Shown here one piece after another: positions 55,474-64,000 of a stretch of DNA of 64,000 nt. Every line of letters begins with the position of its first letter. Positions within the stretch are counted from its first letter, which is position 1. Both the position numbers and the translations under genes were made by a program. Below the pieces are notes generated by a model that saw only the letters and a program-made list of their open reading frames with translations, was not told the DNA's origin and searched no databases. This DNA is from Gordonia sp. OPL2 (GTDB lineage: Bacteria; Actinomycetota; Actinomycetes; Mycobacteriales; Mycobacteriaceae): contig NZ_RKME01000001.1 of assembly GCF_003797825.1 (NCBI RefSeq), positions 124,001 through 188,000 of the forward strand. Direction: 5' to 3'.

Positions 55474-57396
55474 GTGACCGACGAACGCCATCGACCTCGG
55501 CGGCACGATCTCTCCGAACAGCCCACCGAACAGCTCGACCTCGAACGGTTGCGCTACTTCACCCAACCCGCCGAGGGAAAACCGTCCACACGGCATCGTC
55601 GGCGCCGCGAAGGAGCCGCCGACGGTTCAGCGCCCGCCCGCGGGGCCGCGCGCACACCGCACCCGCCGACGACGGGCCCCCAGCCGACGGCACCCCGTCC
55701 GACGCCGCCCCCGGACACCGCGCCCGCATCCGGGGCGCAGCCCGTCCTCGGCCGACCCGACGAGTGGGAGACCGCTTCGGAGCCGCCACGCCCGCCACAA
55801 CGTCTGCCGACCGCAGGGCCGGCCGGGACGGTCCCGCGCGGCCGACCGGTCCCCGAACGTGCTGTTCCCGAACGCATCCCGCCGGGCAGCGGTGACGAGG
55901 GCGACCGGCCGCTGGCGGTCTCGTCCGGCGAATACGTCGATCCCCTGCGCAGCGCCGTCCCGCATCGCGCGCGACGGCGGCCCGCGCAGATCCCCCCGCA
56001 GGGTTCCGCGCCGACCGGACGGGCCGCCGCTACCGGGCAGCGCTCGGTGCTCGACGAACTCGAGCTCGACGACCACCGGGATGTCGACCACCGGGATCTC
56101 GACCACGGGGATCCCGGCCATTCCGACCTCGATCTGCGGGACCGATCCGGCCCCGGTTCGCCCGACGACACCGTCGGCCGCGAGCGGCGCCGACGACCGC
56201 GAGGCGGGCGTGCCGCCGCGCGTCCCCGGGGACGAGACACCGACTCGGCACCAGGCCGCACCAGGCGCCGCGTCGTGCTGGGCGTGGTCCTCGTGTGCAT
56301 GCTCGCCCTCGTCGTCGGCGTCGGCTTCGTCGGACTCCGGTCGTTCGGCGTGTTCGAGAACCGCAAGGACTACACCAACACCGCCGGGACCTCCGACGTC
56401 ATCGTCGACATCCCGCAGAACTCCACGCTGATGGACTTCGGCCGCATCCTCGAGGACAACGACGTGGTCGGCAGCGTCCGCGCCTTCGTCAACGCCGCCG
56501 ACGGGCAGGCGATGTCGGGCGGTTACTACAAACTCCGCACGCAGATCCCGGCGGCCACGGCGGTCCAGATGATGACCGACGGCAACGAGTACCGGGTCGG
56601 GCGCATGGTGGTGCCCGAGGGTTTGCAGCTCGACAACAAGGAGGGTGTCGACGGCAAGACGACGCCCGGGATCTTCCAGATGATCTCGAACGCGACTGCG
56701 GTGACGGTCAACGGGGAACGCATCGGCGCCGACGTCGGCCAGCTCGAGAAGGCGGCCGCCGAGGCCACCCCCGAACAACTCGGCGTCCCGGAATGGGCCC
56801 GGCCGACGGTCGAGGAGCTCGCCGGGGACCATCGACGGATCGAAGGCCTCATCGCTCCCGGGACATGGGAGACGATCGACCCCGATCACTCACCCACGCA
56901 GATCCTGCACGACCTCATCGTCGCCAGCGCGCTGCGGTTCGAGCAGTGGGGTCTCCTCGAGACCCATGACTCCGGACTCTCGCCGTACCAGACCCTCGTT
57001 GCCGCGTCGGTCGTGGAGCGGGAGGTGGCCAGTCCCGAGGACTTCCCCAAGGTGGCCAGGGTCATCCTCAACCGGTTGCGGGACGGTCAGCGTCTGGAGA
57101 TGGACTCCACCGCCAACTACACCGCGACCGTCACCAACATCGACGTCTACGGCGACGCCTACAAGGCCGACAACAAGTGGAACACCTACCGGATCACCGG
57201 GCTGCCGGTGACGCCGATCGGTGCGGTCGGGGAGCGGGCCCTCACGGCGGTCGAGCATCCGACCCCCGGACGATGGCTGTACTTCGTCACCATCGACCGC
57301 AACGGCACCACACTGTTCGCGAACACTTTCGACGAACACAAGCAGAACCGCGAGAAGGCTTGCGAGAACAAGCTTCTGACGACCGGGTGTAGCTGA
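55474..57396 (+). CDS. mltG: Endolytic murein transglycosylase MltG
   Basis: The protein is 640 residues from GTG 55474 (GAGGAA upstream). The cytoplasmic N-terminus (about 1-265) is Pro/Arg/Asp-rich and disordered, with a pentapeptide DHRD-x repeat at 200-224. One TM helix spans about 269-290, then the YceG/MltG domain runs to the end. The catalytic Glu is E515 in 'VVEREVASPEDFPKVARVILNRLRDGQRLEMDST'. It cleaves nascent glycan strands at the outer face of the membrane to set chain length. E. coli MltG is 340 residues; the length here comes from the N-terminal tail. Confidence 0.95.
   Translation: MTDERHRPRRHDLSEQPTEQLDLERLRYFTQPAEGKPSTRHRRRREGAADGSAPARGAARTPHPPTTGPQPTAPRPTPPPDTAPASGAQPVLGRPDEWETASEPPRPPQRLPTAGPAGTVPRGRPVPERAVPERIPPGSGDEGDRPLAVSSGEYVDPLRSAVPHRARRRPAQIPPQGSAPTGRAAATGQRSVLDELELDDHRDVDHRDLDHGDPGHSDLDLRDRSGPGSPDDTVGRERRRRPRGGRAAARPRGRDTDSAPGRTRRRVVLGVVLVCMLALVVGVGFVGLRSFGVFENRKDYTNTAGTSDVIVDIPQNSTLMDFGRILEDNDVVGSVRAFVNAADGQAMSGGYYKLRTQIPAATAVQMMTDGNEYRVGRMVVPEGLQLDNKEGVDGKTTPGIFQMISNATAVTVNGERIGADVGQLEKAAAEATPEQLGVPEWARPTVEELAGDHRRIEGLIAPGTWETIDPDHSPTQILHDLIVASALRFEQWGLLETHDSGLSPYQTLVAASVVEREVASPEDFPKVARVILNRLRDGQRLEMDSTANYTATVTNIDVYGDAYKADNKWNTYRITGLPVTPIGAVGERALTAVEHPTPGRWLYFVTIDRNGTTLFANTFDEHKQNREKACENKLLTTGCS
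56071..56130. repeat. 15-bp in-frame tandem repeat in mltG encoding DHRD-type pentapeptides
   Basis: Units at 56071, 56086, 56101 and 56116 code for DHRDV, DHRDL, DHGDP and GHSDL. The first two units differ at only one base, so the array is probably young and unstable in length. Confidence 0.75.
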
Positions 57397-57401
57397 TCGC
57401 C

Positions 57402-58229
57402 ATGTCGTCGCCGCGCCGCGCCGCCGTTCTCGGATCACCCGTGGGCCACTCGCGATCACCCGATCTGCACCTCGCCGCCTATCAGGCGCTCGGCCTGGGT
57501 GACTGGACCTACGAGCGCATCGAGTGCACGGCGGAACAGTTGCCCGATCTCGTGTCCGGGCTGGGACCCGAGTACGTCGGTCTGTCGGTCACGATGCCCG
57601 CCAAACTGGCGGCACTGGCGTTCGCCGACGTGCGCACCGACCGCGCCGAACTCGTCGGATCGGCCAACACCCTCGTCCGCACCGATCAGGGGTGGCGCGC
57701 CGACTGCACCGACATCGACGGTATGGCAGGTGCGTTGCGTGAGGTCGGCGCCGAGTCCGGCACCAATCCGTCCGCTGTCGTCGTCGGCGCCGGCGGCACC
57801 GCGCTGCCCACCGTCGCCGCGCTCGCCGACGCCGGGATCACCGAGCTGACCGTCGTGGCCCGGGATGCCGGCCGCGCGGTGCCCGTGGTGGAGGTGGCCC
57901 GCCGCCTCGGCATGACCTCGATCGTCCTGCCGTTCGGGGACGGCCCCGAACTCGGCCACCGGTGCCGCGTCAGTGCCGTCGCGGTCTCGACGGTGCCGGC
58001 TGATGCGGTGGCGCCGATCGTCGGATCGGTCGCGCAGGCACCGGCGGTGGTCGACGTGATCTATCACCCCTGGCCGACCCCGCTCGCCGATGCCGTGGAC
58101 GCCGCGGGCGGCCGGATCGTCGGAGGTCTGGTCATGCTGCTCAACCAGGCGTTCAGCCAGGTGGAACAGTTCACCGGCCGGCCCGCCCCCCGCGAGGCGA
58201 TGGCGGCGGCGCTCCAGCACAACGTCTGA
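57402..58229 (+). CDS. aroE: Shikimate dehydrogenase
   Basis: The protein is 275 residues. The substrate domain has 'GSPVGHSRSPDLHLAAY', K68 (VTMPAKL) and D104 (CTDIDG), the pair that binds and turns over shikimate. The NAD(P) domain has 'VVVGAGGTALPTVAALADAG' with a Gly-rich loop lacking one usual Gly. It reduces 3-dehydroshikimate to shikimate. It starts 5 nt past mltG, an arrangement conserved in Mycobacteriales. Confidence 0.95.
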   Translation: MSSPRRAAVLGSPVGHSRSPDLHLAAYQALGLGDWTYERIECTAEQLPDLVSGLGPEYVGLSVTMPAKLAALAFADVRTDRAELVGSANTLVRTDQGWRADCTDIDGMAGALREVGAESGTNPSAVVVGAGGTALPTVAALADAGITELTVVARDAGRAVPVVEVARRLGMTSIVLPFGDGPELGHRCRVSAVAVSTVPADAVAPIVGSVAQAPAVVDVIYHPWPTPLADAVDAAGGRIVGGLVMLLNQAFSQVEQFTGRPAPREAMAAALQHNV

Positions 58230-58324
58230 CGCGCCGGGGCGACGTTCGTCCACAGGGGACTGACTGATCCACAGATCGGCCCACGGTCGATGGCGATACG
58301 GTCGGCGCAGGGCACGCTCGACCG

Positions 58325-58708
58325 ATGGCATCGTGGTTCGTCCTCGTCTGGGCCGGGGTGATCGCGCTCGGTGATGCGCGGACCGGACGCATCCCCACCC
58401 CGCTGGTGTGGCCCGGGGTGGCCGCGCCGATACTCGTCGGCGTCGATCATCCGGTCGTCGTGGCCTCTGCGCTCGTGACCGCGCTGCCGTATCTCGTGGC
58501 CGCGGTTGCCGGTCGATGCGGTGGCGGGGATGTGAAGTTCGCGTTCGCGGGCGGTGCGCTGGTGGCGGACCCCGCGATCGGGCCGGCGGTGGTTCTGGTG
58601 GCCGCCGTCGTCGGACTCGCCGGACATCTGCGTGCCGGTCGGTCCGGACCCAGGCCGCACGGACCCGCGCTGGTCGGTGCGACGGTCGGCGCGCTGCTGC
58701 TGACATGA
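58325..58708 (+). CDS. Short A24-family prepilin peptidase-like membrane protein
   Basis: The protein is 127 residues, almost entirely hydrophobic. The two catalytic Asp of the A24 family are present: D17 in ALGDARTGRIP and D69 in the G-G-G-D-V-K-F motif (normally G-x-G-D). The N-terminal methyltransferase part of PilD and some flanking TM segments are missing; the stand-alone peptidase form is known for Flp/Tad-type pilins. A homologue lies at this place in M. tuberculosis (Rv2551c). No pilin gene is nearby. Confidence 0.85.
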   Translation: MASWFVLVWAGVIALGDARTGRIPTPLVWPGVAAPILVGVDHPVVVASALVTALPYLVAAVAGRCGGGDVKFAFAGGALVADPAIGPAVVLVAAVVGLAGHLRAGRSGPRPHGPALVGATVGALLLT

Positions 58709-58748
58709 GTCCCCCGACCAGGTGGGGTGGTCGGGAGCGTGAGGCGCC

Positions 58749-59953
58749 ATGGAACAATCGGGAACTGTGTTGCGCTGGATAACTGCCGGAGAATCCCATG
58801 GCCCGGCCCTGGTCGCCATCGTCGAGGGGATGGTGGCCGGAGTGGAGATCACCTCGTCCGACATCGCCGAGCAGCTCGCCCGCCGTCGGCTCGGCTATGG
58901 GCGTGGGGCGCGGATGAAGTTCGAGGCCGACAAGATCACCCTTGTCGGTGGCCTTCGCCACGGCCGGACGATGGGCGGTCCCGTCGCGGTCGAGATCGGG
59001 AACACCGAGTGGCCCAAGTGGGAGACGGTCATGTCCGCCGACCCGGTGGATGCCGCCGAGCTCGAGGGCAGTGCGCGCAACGCGCCGCTGACCCGGCCCC
59101 GCCCGGGCCACGCCGACTACTCGGGAATGCTGAAATACGGCTTCGACGACGCCCGTCCGATCCTCGAGCGCGCGAGCGCGCGAGAGACCGCGGCACGCGT
59201 CGCGGTCGCCACCGTCGCGCGCAACTTCCTGCGCCAGGTCTTCGGGATCGAGGTGCTCTCGCACGTCATCTCGATCGGCGCGAGCGAACCATACGAGGGG
59301 CCCGCGCCCCGTGTCACCGATCTCGCCGCCATCGACGAGAGCCCCGTGCGCGCATTCGACGCCGACGCGGAGAAGTCGATGATCGCCGAGATCGAGGCGG
59401 CGAAGAAGGACGGCGACACCCTCGGCGGTGTCGTCGAGGTCGTCGCCACCGGGGTTCCCGTGGGCCTCGGGTCACACGTCAGCGGCGAAACCCGTCTGGA
59501 TGCCCGACTCGCCGGCGCCCTGATGGGTATTCAGGCGATCAAGGGTGTCGAGGTCGGCGACGGCTTCACCACCGCGCGCCGCCGCGGCAGTCAGGCGCAC
59601 GACGAGATGGTCCCCGGGCCCGACGGTGTGCTCCGGTCGACCAACCGCGCCGGTGGTCTCGAGGGCGGCATGACCAACGGCGAGGACGTGCGGGTGCGGG
59701 TCGCGATGAAACCGATCTCCACGGTGCCCCGCGCGCTGTCGACGGTGGACATGACGACCGGAGACGAGGCCGTCGCCATTCACCAGCGCTCCGACGTGTG
59801 CGCCGTCCCCGCGGCCGGTGTGGTCGCCGAGGCGATGGTCGCGCTGGTCCTGGCCCAGGCGGCCCTGGAGAAGTTCGGCGGCGACTCGGTGGCCGAGACC
59901 GCCGAGAATCTCGCGGGCTACCTGAAGCTCATCGACTCCCGTCCGCCGCGCTC

Positions 59954-59957
<4 letters not shown>
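58749..59957 (+). CDS. aroC: Chorismate synthase
   Basis: The protein is 402 residues from ATG 58749 (GAGG upstream); an in-frame GTG at 58767 would give the more usual N-terminus '[12 protein letters not shown]'. Signatures: '[15 protein letters not shown]', '[41 protein letters not shown]', '[27 protein letters not shown]', '[24 protein letters not shown]'. It converts EPSP to chorismate with reduced FMN. It overlaps aroK by 4 nt in an aroC-aroK-aroB operon. Confidence 0.98.
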
Positions 59958-61614
<1,657 letters not shown>

Positions 61615-61646
61615 GCCCCCGCTGCGGGAGGTGACGTGCAGAGAGA

Positions 61647-61693
61647 AGAACTCCCACCGACACGAGGCCCGAGGGCCGCGCGGTGGGAGTTCT
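61647..61693. terminator. Bidirectional terminator between convergent aroB and B-4DMT genes
   Basis: AGAACTCCCACCG (61647-61659) pairs perfectly with CGGTGGGAGTTCT (61681-61693) around a 21-nt loop that itself contains GGCCC/GGGCC pairing. It lies between converging genes and works in both directions. Confidence 0.85.
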
Positions 61694-61710
61694 GTCGGGT
61701 CGGCGGAAGC

Positions 61711-62202
61711 TCAGCCGGCGACGTGTTCGCCGTCCCGGTCGGGATGCACCGACCAGTCGTCGTCGGCGTCGGCCTTGCGCTGATCGCGCCGGACCAGCCA
61801 GCGACCGATGGCCGCACCGACGAAGGCGGGCGCGAAGATCAGCAGTGCGGTGAACGAGCCGCCCGCGATCACCTCGACGAACAGGTTCGCCTCGCCGATC
61901 CCGGCGAAGACGAACCGGCCCAGTGCCCAACCGATGATGCCCGCGAGGACACCGGCGAGGAGACCGGCCTGCAGCCAGCGCACGGTGAGGTCCTCGTAGT
62001 CGTCGGGATCGGGATTCGCGCGGGCGTCGGCGGTGCCGTCGATCCCGCCCCAGATCACGGCGATCAGCACGACGGCGGCGATGGCGATCGTCTTCCACAC
62101 GGTCGAGTGCAGCGGTGCGTTGACCACGGCGACACCGAGAAGGACGCGGGCGATGACGTGCACTGCGGTCATGGCAAGACCGCGCAGTAACCACGAAGAC
62201 AT
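61711..62202 (-). CDS. B-4DMT family small membrane protein
   Basis: The protein is 163 residues from ATG 62202, which begins 'MSSWLLRGLAMTAVHVIARVLLGVAVVN'. About four hydrophobic segments lie near 10-28, 38-55, 80-97 and 104-128, with a charged C-terminal tail. The pattern fits the actinobacterial 'B-4DMT' group, sometimes annotated as a transporter but with no shown substrate. It is minus-strand and convergent with aroB; the M. tuberculosis homologue at the same place is Rv2536. Confidence 0.78.
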   Translation of the reverse strand: MSSWLLRGLAMTAVHVIARVLLGVAVVNAPLHSTVWKTIAIAAVVLIAVIWGGIDGTADARANPDPDDYEDLTVRWLQAGLLAGVLAGIIGWALGRFVFAGIGEANLFVEVIAGGSFTALLIFAPAFVGAAIGRWLVRRDQRKADADDDWSVHPDRDGEHVAG

Positions 62203-62311
62203 AGCGGACAGGGTACGCAACCCCGAACGTGTTCCAAAACACATCCCCCGCTCAGTGGGCCTGCGCGCTGTGTGTCGACGGGGGCGGGGCGCCGGCCGGT
62301 AGCGTGGACAC

Positions 62312-63448
62312 ATGCCTTCCGATGTCATGACCAGCGACTACCGCGCCCGACGCGACCGTGTACGCGCAGCGCTGGCACAAGCCGATGGCGCGAGGTCGGC
62401 CGCCGATGCCGTCGTGATCAGCGATCTGATCAACGTCCGTTATCTCAGCGGGTTCACCGGATCCAACGGTGCGGTCCTCATCTGGTCCGACGACGCATCG
62501 GCCGACCGGATCTGCACCGACGGCCGCTACCTCACGCAGGTGGCCGAGCAGGCCGGGGATCTCGACGCGGTGATCGCGCGGGACTGCCTGACCGAGCTGT
62601 CCGTGCACGCGGCCGGGAAGGGCGCTCGAGCGGTCGGTTTCGAATCCGATGCCGTGACCGTCGCGGCGCACCGTGGCCTGATGGACCGGATGGGTGAGCT
62701 GGACACCGCCGCCGCCGAGCTCGTCCCGATGCAGGGGCTCGTCCAGGGCCTGCGCATGGTGAAGGACGCCGGCGAGGTCGACGCACTGCGACGGGCGTGC
62801 GCCGTCGGTGACCGTGCGCTGGCCACGATCGTCGAGCGTGGCGTGATCCGGCCGGGTGTCACCGAGCGTGAGGTGGCCCGCGCGCTGGAGTGGGAGATGT
62901 TCGCGCTCGGCGCCGATGCCGTGGCCTTCGAGACGATCGTCGCCGCGGGCGCCAACTCCGCGGTGCCGCATCATCGGCCGACCGACGCCGTGCTCGCCGA
63001 CGGAGATCTGGTGAAGATCGATTTCGGCGCGGTGGTCGCGGGCTATCACTCGGACATGACCCGCACCTATGTGCTGGGTCGGGCGGCCGACTGGCAACGT
63101 GAGATCTACGATCTCGTCGCGGCCGCGCAGGCCGCCGGTCGCGCCGCACTCCATCCCGGCGTCGAGCTGCGCGGGGTCGATGCGGCGGCCCGCTCGGTCA
63201 TCGCCGATGCAGGACACGGCGAGCACTACGTCCACGGACTCGGTCACGGCGTGGGACTCGAGATCCACGAAGCGCCCGGAATCGGTGCGCTGGCGACGGG
63301 TACACTGCCTTGCGGCGCAGCGGTGACCGTGGAACCCGGCGTCTACCTCCCCGGCCGAGGTGGCGTCAGGATCGAGGACACACTGGTCGTCACCGACGGC
63401 CCACCGGAGCTGCTGACCGCCACCGACAAGGCATTCACCGTCATCTGA
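62312..63448 (+). CDS. pepQ: Xaa-Pro aminopeptidase (M24 family)
   Basis: The protein is 378 residues with an N-terminal creatinase-like domain and a C-terminal pita-bread M24 domain. Metal ligands: Asp in 'LVKIDFGAVVAGYHSDMTRTYVLG' (two), His in 'HGLGHGVGLEIHEAP', Glu in 'TVEPGVYLPGRGGVRIEDTLVV' (two). It removes N-terminal residues before proline. The gene is 33 nt upstream of efp, a placement conserved in many actinobacteria and fitting, as EF-P helps make polyproline proteins. Confidence 0.95.
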   Translation: MPSDVMTSDYRARRDRVRAALAQADGARSAADAVVISDLINVRYLSGFTGSNGAVLIWSDDASADRICTDGRYLTQVAEQAGDLDAVIARDCLTELSVHAAGKGARAVGFESDAVTVAAHRGLMDRMGELDTAAAELVPMQGLVQGLRMVKDAGEVDALRRACAVGDRALATIVERGVIRPGVTEREVARALEWEMFALGADAVAFETIVAAGANSAVPHHRPTDAVLADGDLVKIDFGAVVAGYHSDMTRTYVLGRAADWQREIYDLVAAAQAAGRAALHPGVELRGVDAAARSVIADAGHGEHYVHGLGHGVGLEIHEAPGIGALATGTLPCGAAVTVEPGVYLPGRGGVRIEDTLVVTDGPPELLTATDKAFTVI

Positions 63449-63481
63449 CGGACGACCCGGACCCGAGGGAAGAGAACACAT

Positions 63482-64000
63482 ATGGCGACCACCGCCGATT
63501 TCAAGAACGGCCTCGTGCTGCGCATGGACGACCAGCTCTGGCAGATCCAGGAATTCCAGCACGTCAAGCCCGGCAAGGGACCGGCCTTCGTGCGCACCAA
63601 GATCAAGAACGTGCTGTCGGGCAAGATCGTCGACAAGACCTTCAACGCGGGCGTGAAGGTGGAGACCGCGACCGTCGACCGACGTGACATGACCTACCTC
63701 TACAACGACGGCAGCGACTACGTCTTCATGGACGTCAAGGACTACGAGCAGTTCTCCATCGCACCCGCCACCGTCGGTGACGGCGCGCGGTTCCTGCTGG
63801 AGAGCATGACCGTGCAGGTCTCCCTGAACGAGGGTGTCCCGCTGTTCGTCGAGCTGCCCGTCACCGTCGAGCTGGTGGTCGAGCACACCGATCCCGGCCT
63901 ACAGGGCGACCGGTCCACCGGAGGTACGAAGCCGGCCAAGTTGGAGACCGGCGCCGAGATCGCCGTACCGCTGTTCATCAACACCGGGGACAAGCTGAAG
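63482..64000 (+). CDS. efp: Elongation factor P (3'-truncated by window edge)
   Basis: 173 codons are visible of about 187; the C-terminus is cut by the window edge. The KOW-like domain I is '[47 protein letters not shown]', with K32 at the loop tip where E. coli has the modified Lys34. Domains II and III follow ('[17 protein letters not shown]', '[45 protein letters not shown]'). It eases ribosome stalling at polyproline. The start ATG at 63482 has GAGGGAAGAG upstream. Confidence 0.98.
   Translation, partial: MATTADFKNGLVLRMDDQLWQIQEFQHVKPGKGPAFVRTKIKNVLSGKIVDKTFNAGVKVETATVDRRDMTYLYNDGSDYVFMDVKDYEQFSIAPATVGDGARFLLESMTVQVSLNEGVPLFVELPVTVELVVEHTDPGLQGDRSTGGTKPAKLETGAEIAVPLFINTGDKLK

Overview
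The window is 64 kb of high-GC chromosome from a mycolic-acid-containing actinobacterium (Mycobacteriales), most likely Gordonia or a close relative. The lineage call rests on a mycolyltransferase-like esterase, the PIM pathway block (phosphatidylinositol phosphate synthase, PatA-type acyltransferase, PimA), many GTG starts and 4-nt ATGA/GTGA overlaps. It also rests on a gene order that, from memory, follows the M. tuberculosis segment from thrS (Rv2614c) to efp (Rv2534c). The genus is an inference. I see no phage, insertion sequence, plasmid or CRISPR locus.

Layout. 1-11,000 is the more variable part: a truncated sugar-phosphate mutarotase, a GNAT, a DUF1622 membrane protein, a carboxymuconolactone decarboxylase-like protein and a VOC protein on the minus strand, facing a TetR regulator across a near-perfect palindrome. 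Next come a secreted mycolyltransferase-like esterase, four tRNA genes on two strands, a hydrolase-adenylate cyclase fusion, a beta-lactamase-fold lipoprotein, a RibD/DHFR-like reductase and a GT87 mannosyltransferase. 11,000-17,200 holds thrS, a HIT protein and the phosphatidylinositol mannoside genes. 17,400-22,600 holds pdxS, a PP2C phosphatase, an orphan LuxR-type regulator, tesB, pdxT and yebC. 23,300-25,700 is ruvCAB behind a LexA-like box. 25,800-34,250 is yajC, secD, secF, a solute-binding lipoprotein, apt and the (p)ppGpp synthetase/hydrolase. 34,250-42,100 holds a cyclophilin, a metallo-beta-lactamase-fold hydrolase, hisS, two translationally coupled metallopeptidases and aspS.

42,179-50,802 is the most interesting region. 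It is an overlapping operon of a transglutaminase-DUF2126 protein, a circularly permuted ATP-grasp/alpha-E protein and a second transglutaminase, followed by a divergent aminoglycoside-phosphotransferase-fold protein. The core is known as a predicted peptide-ligase/amidase system whose product is, to my knowledge, undefined. 50,814-58,700 holds rarA, alaS, ruvX, mltG, aroE and a short A24 peptidase. 58,749-64,000 holds aroC-aroK-aroB, a small membrane protein, pepQ and the start of efp; aroD/aroQ is absent from its expected place.

Almost every gene is intact. The unusual points are regulatory (TetR operator, LexA box, intercistronic hairpin, ECF-like promoter), degenerate catalytic motifs in four enzyme-like proteins, and short tandem repeats.
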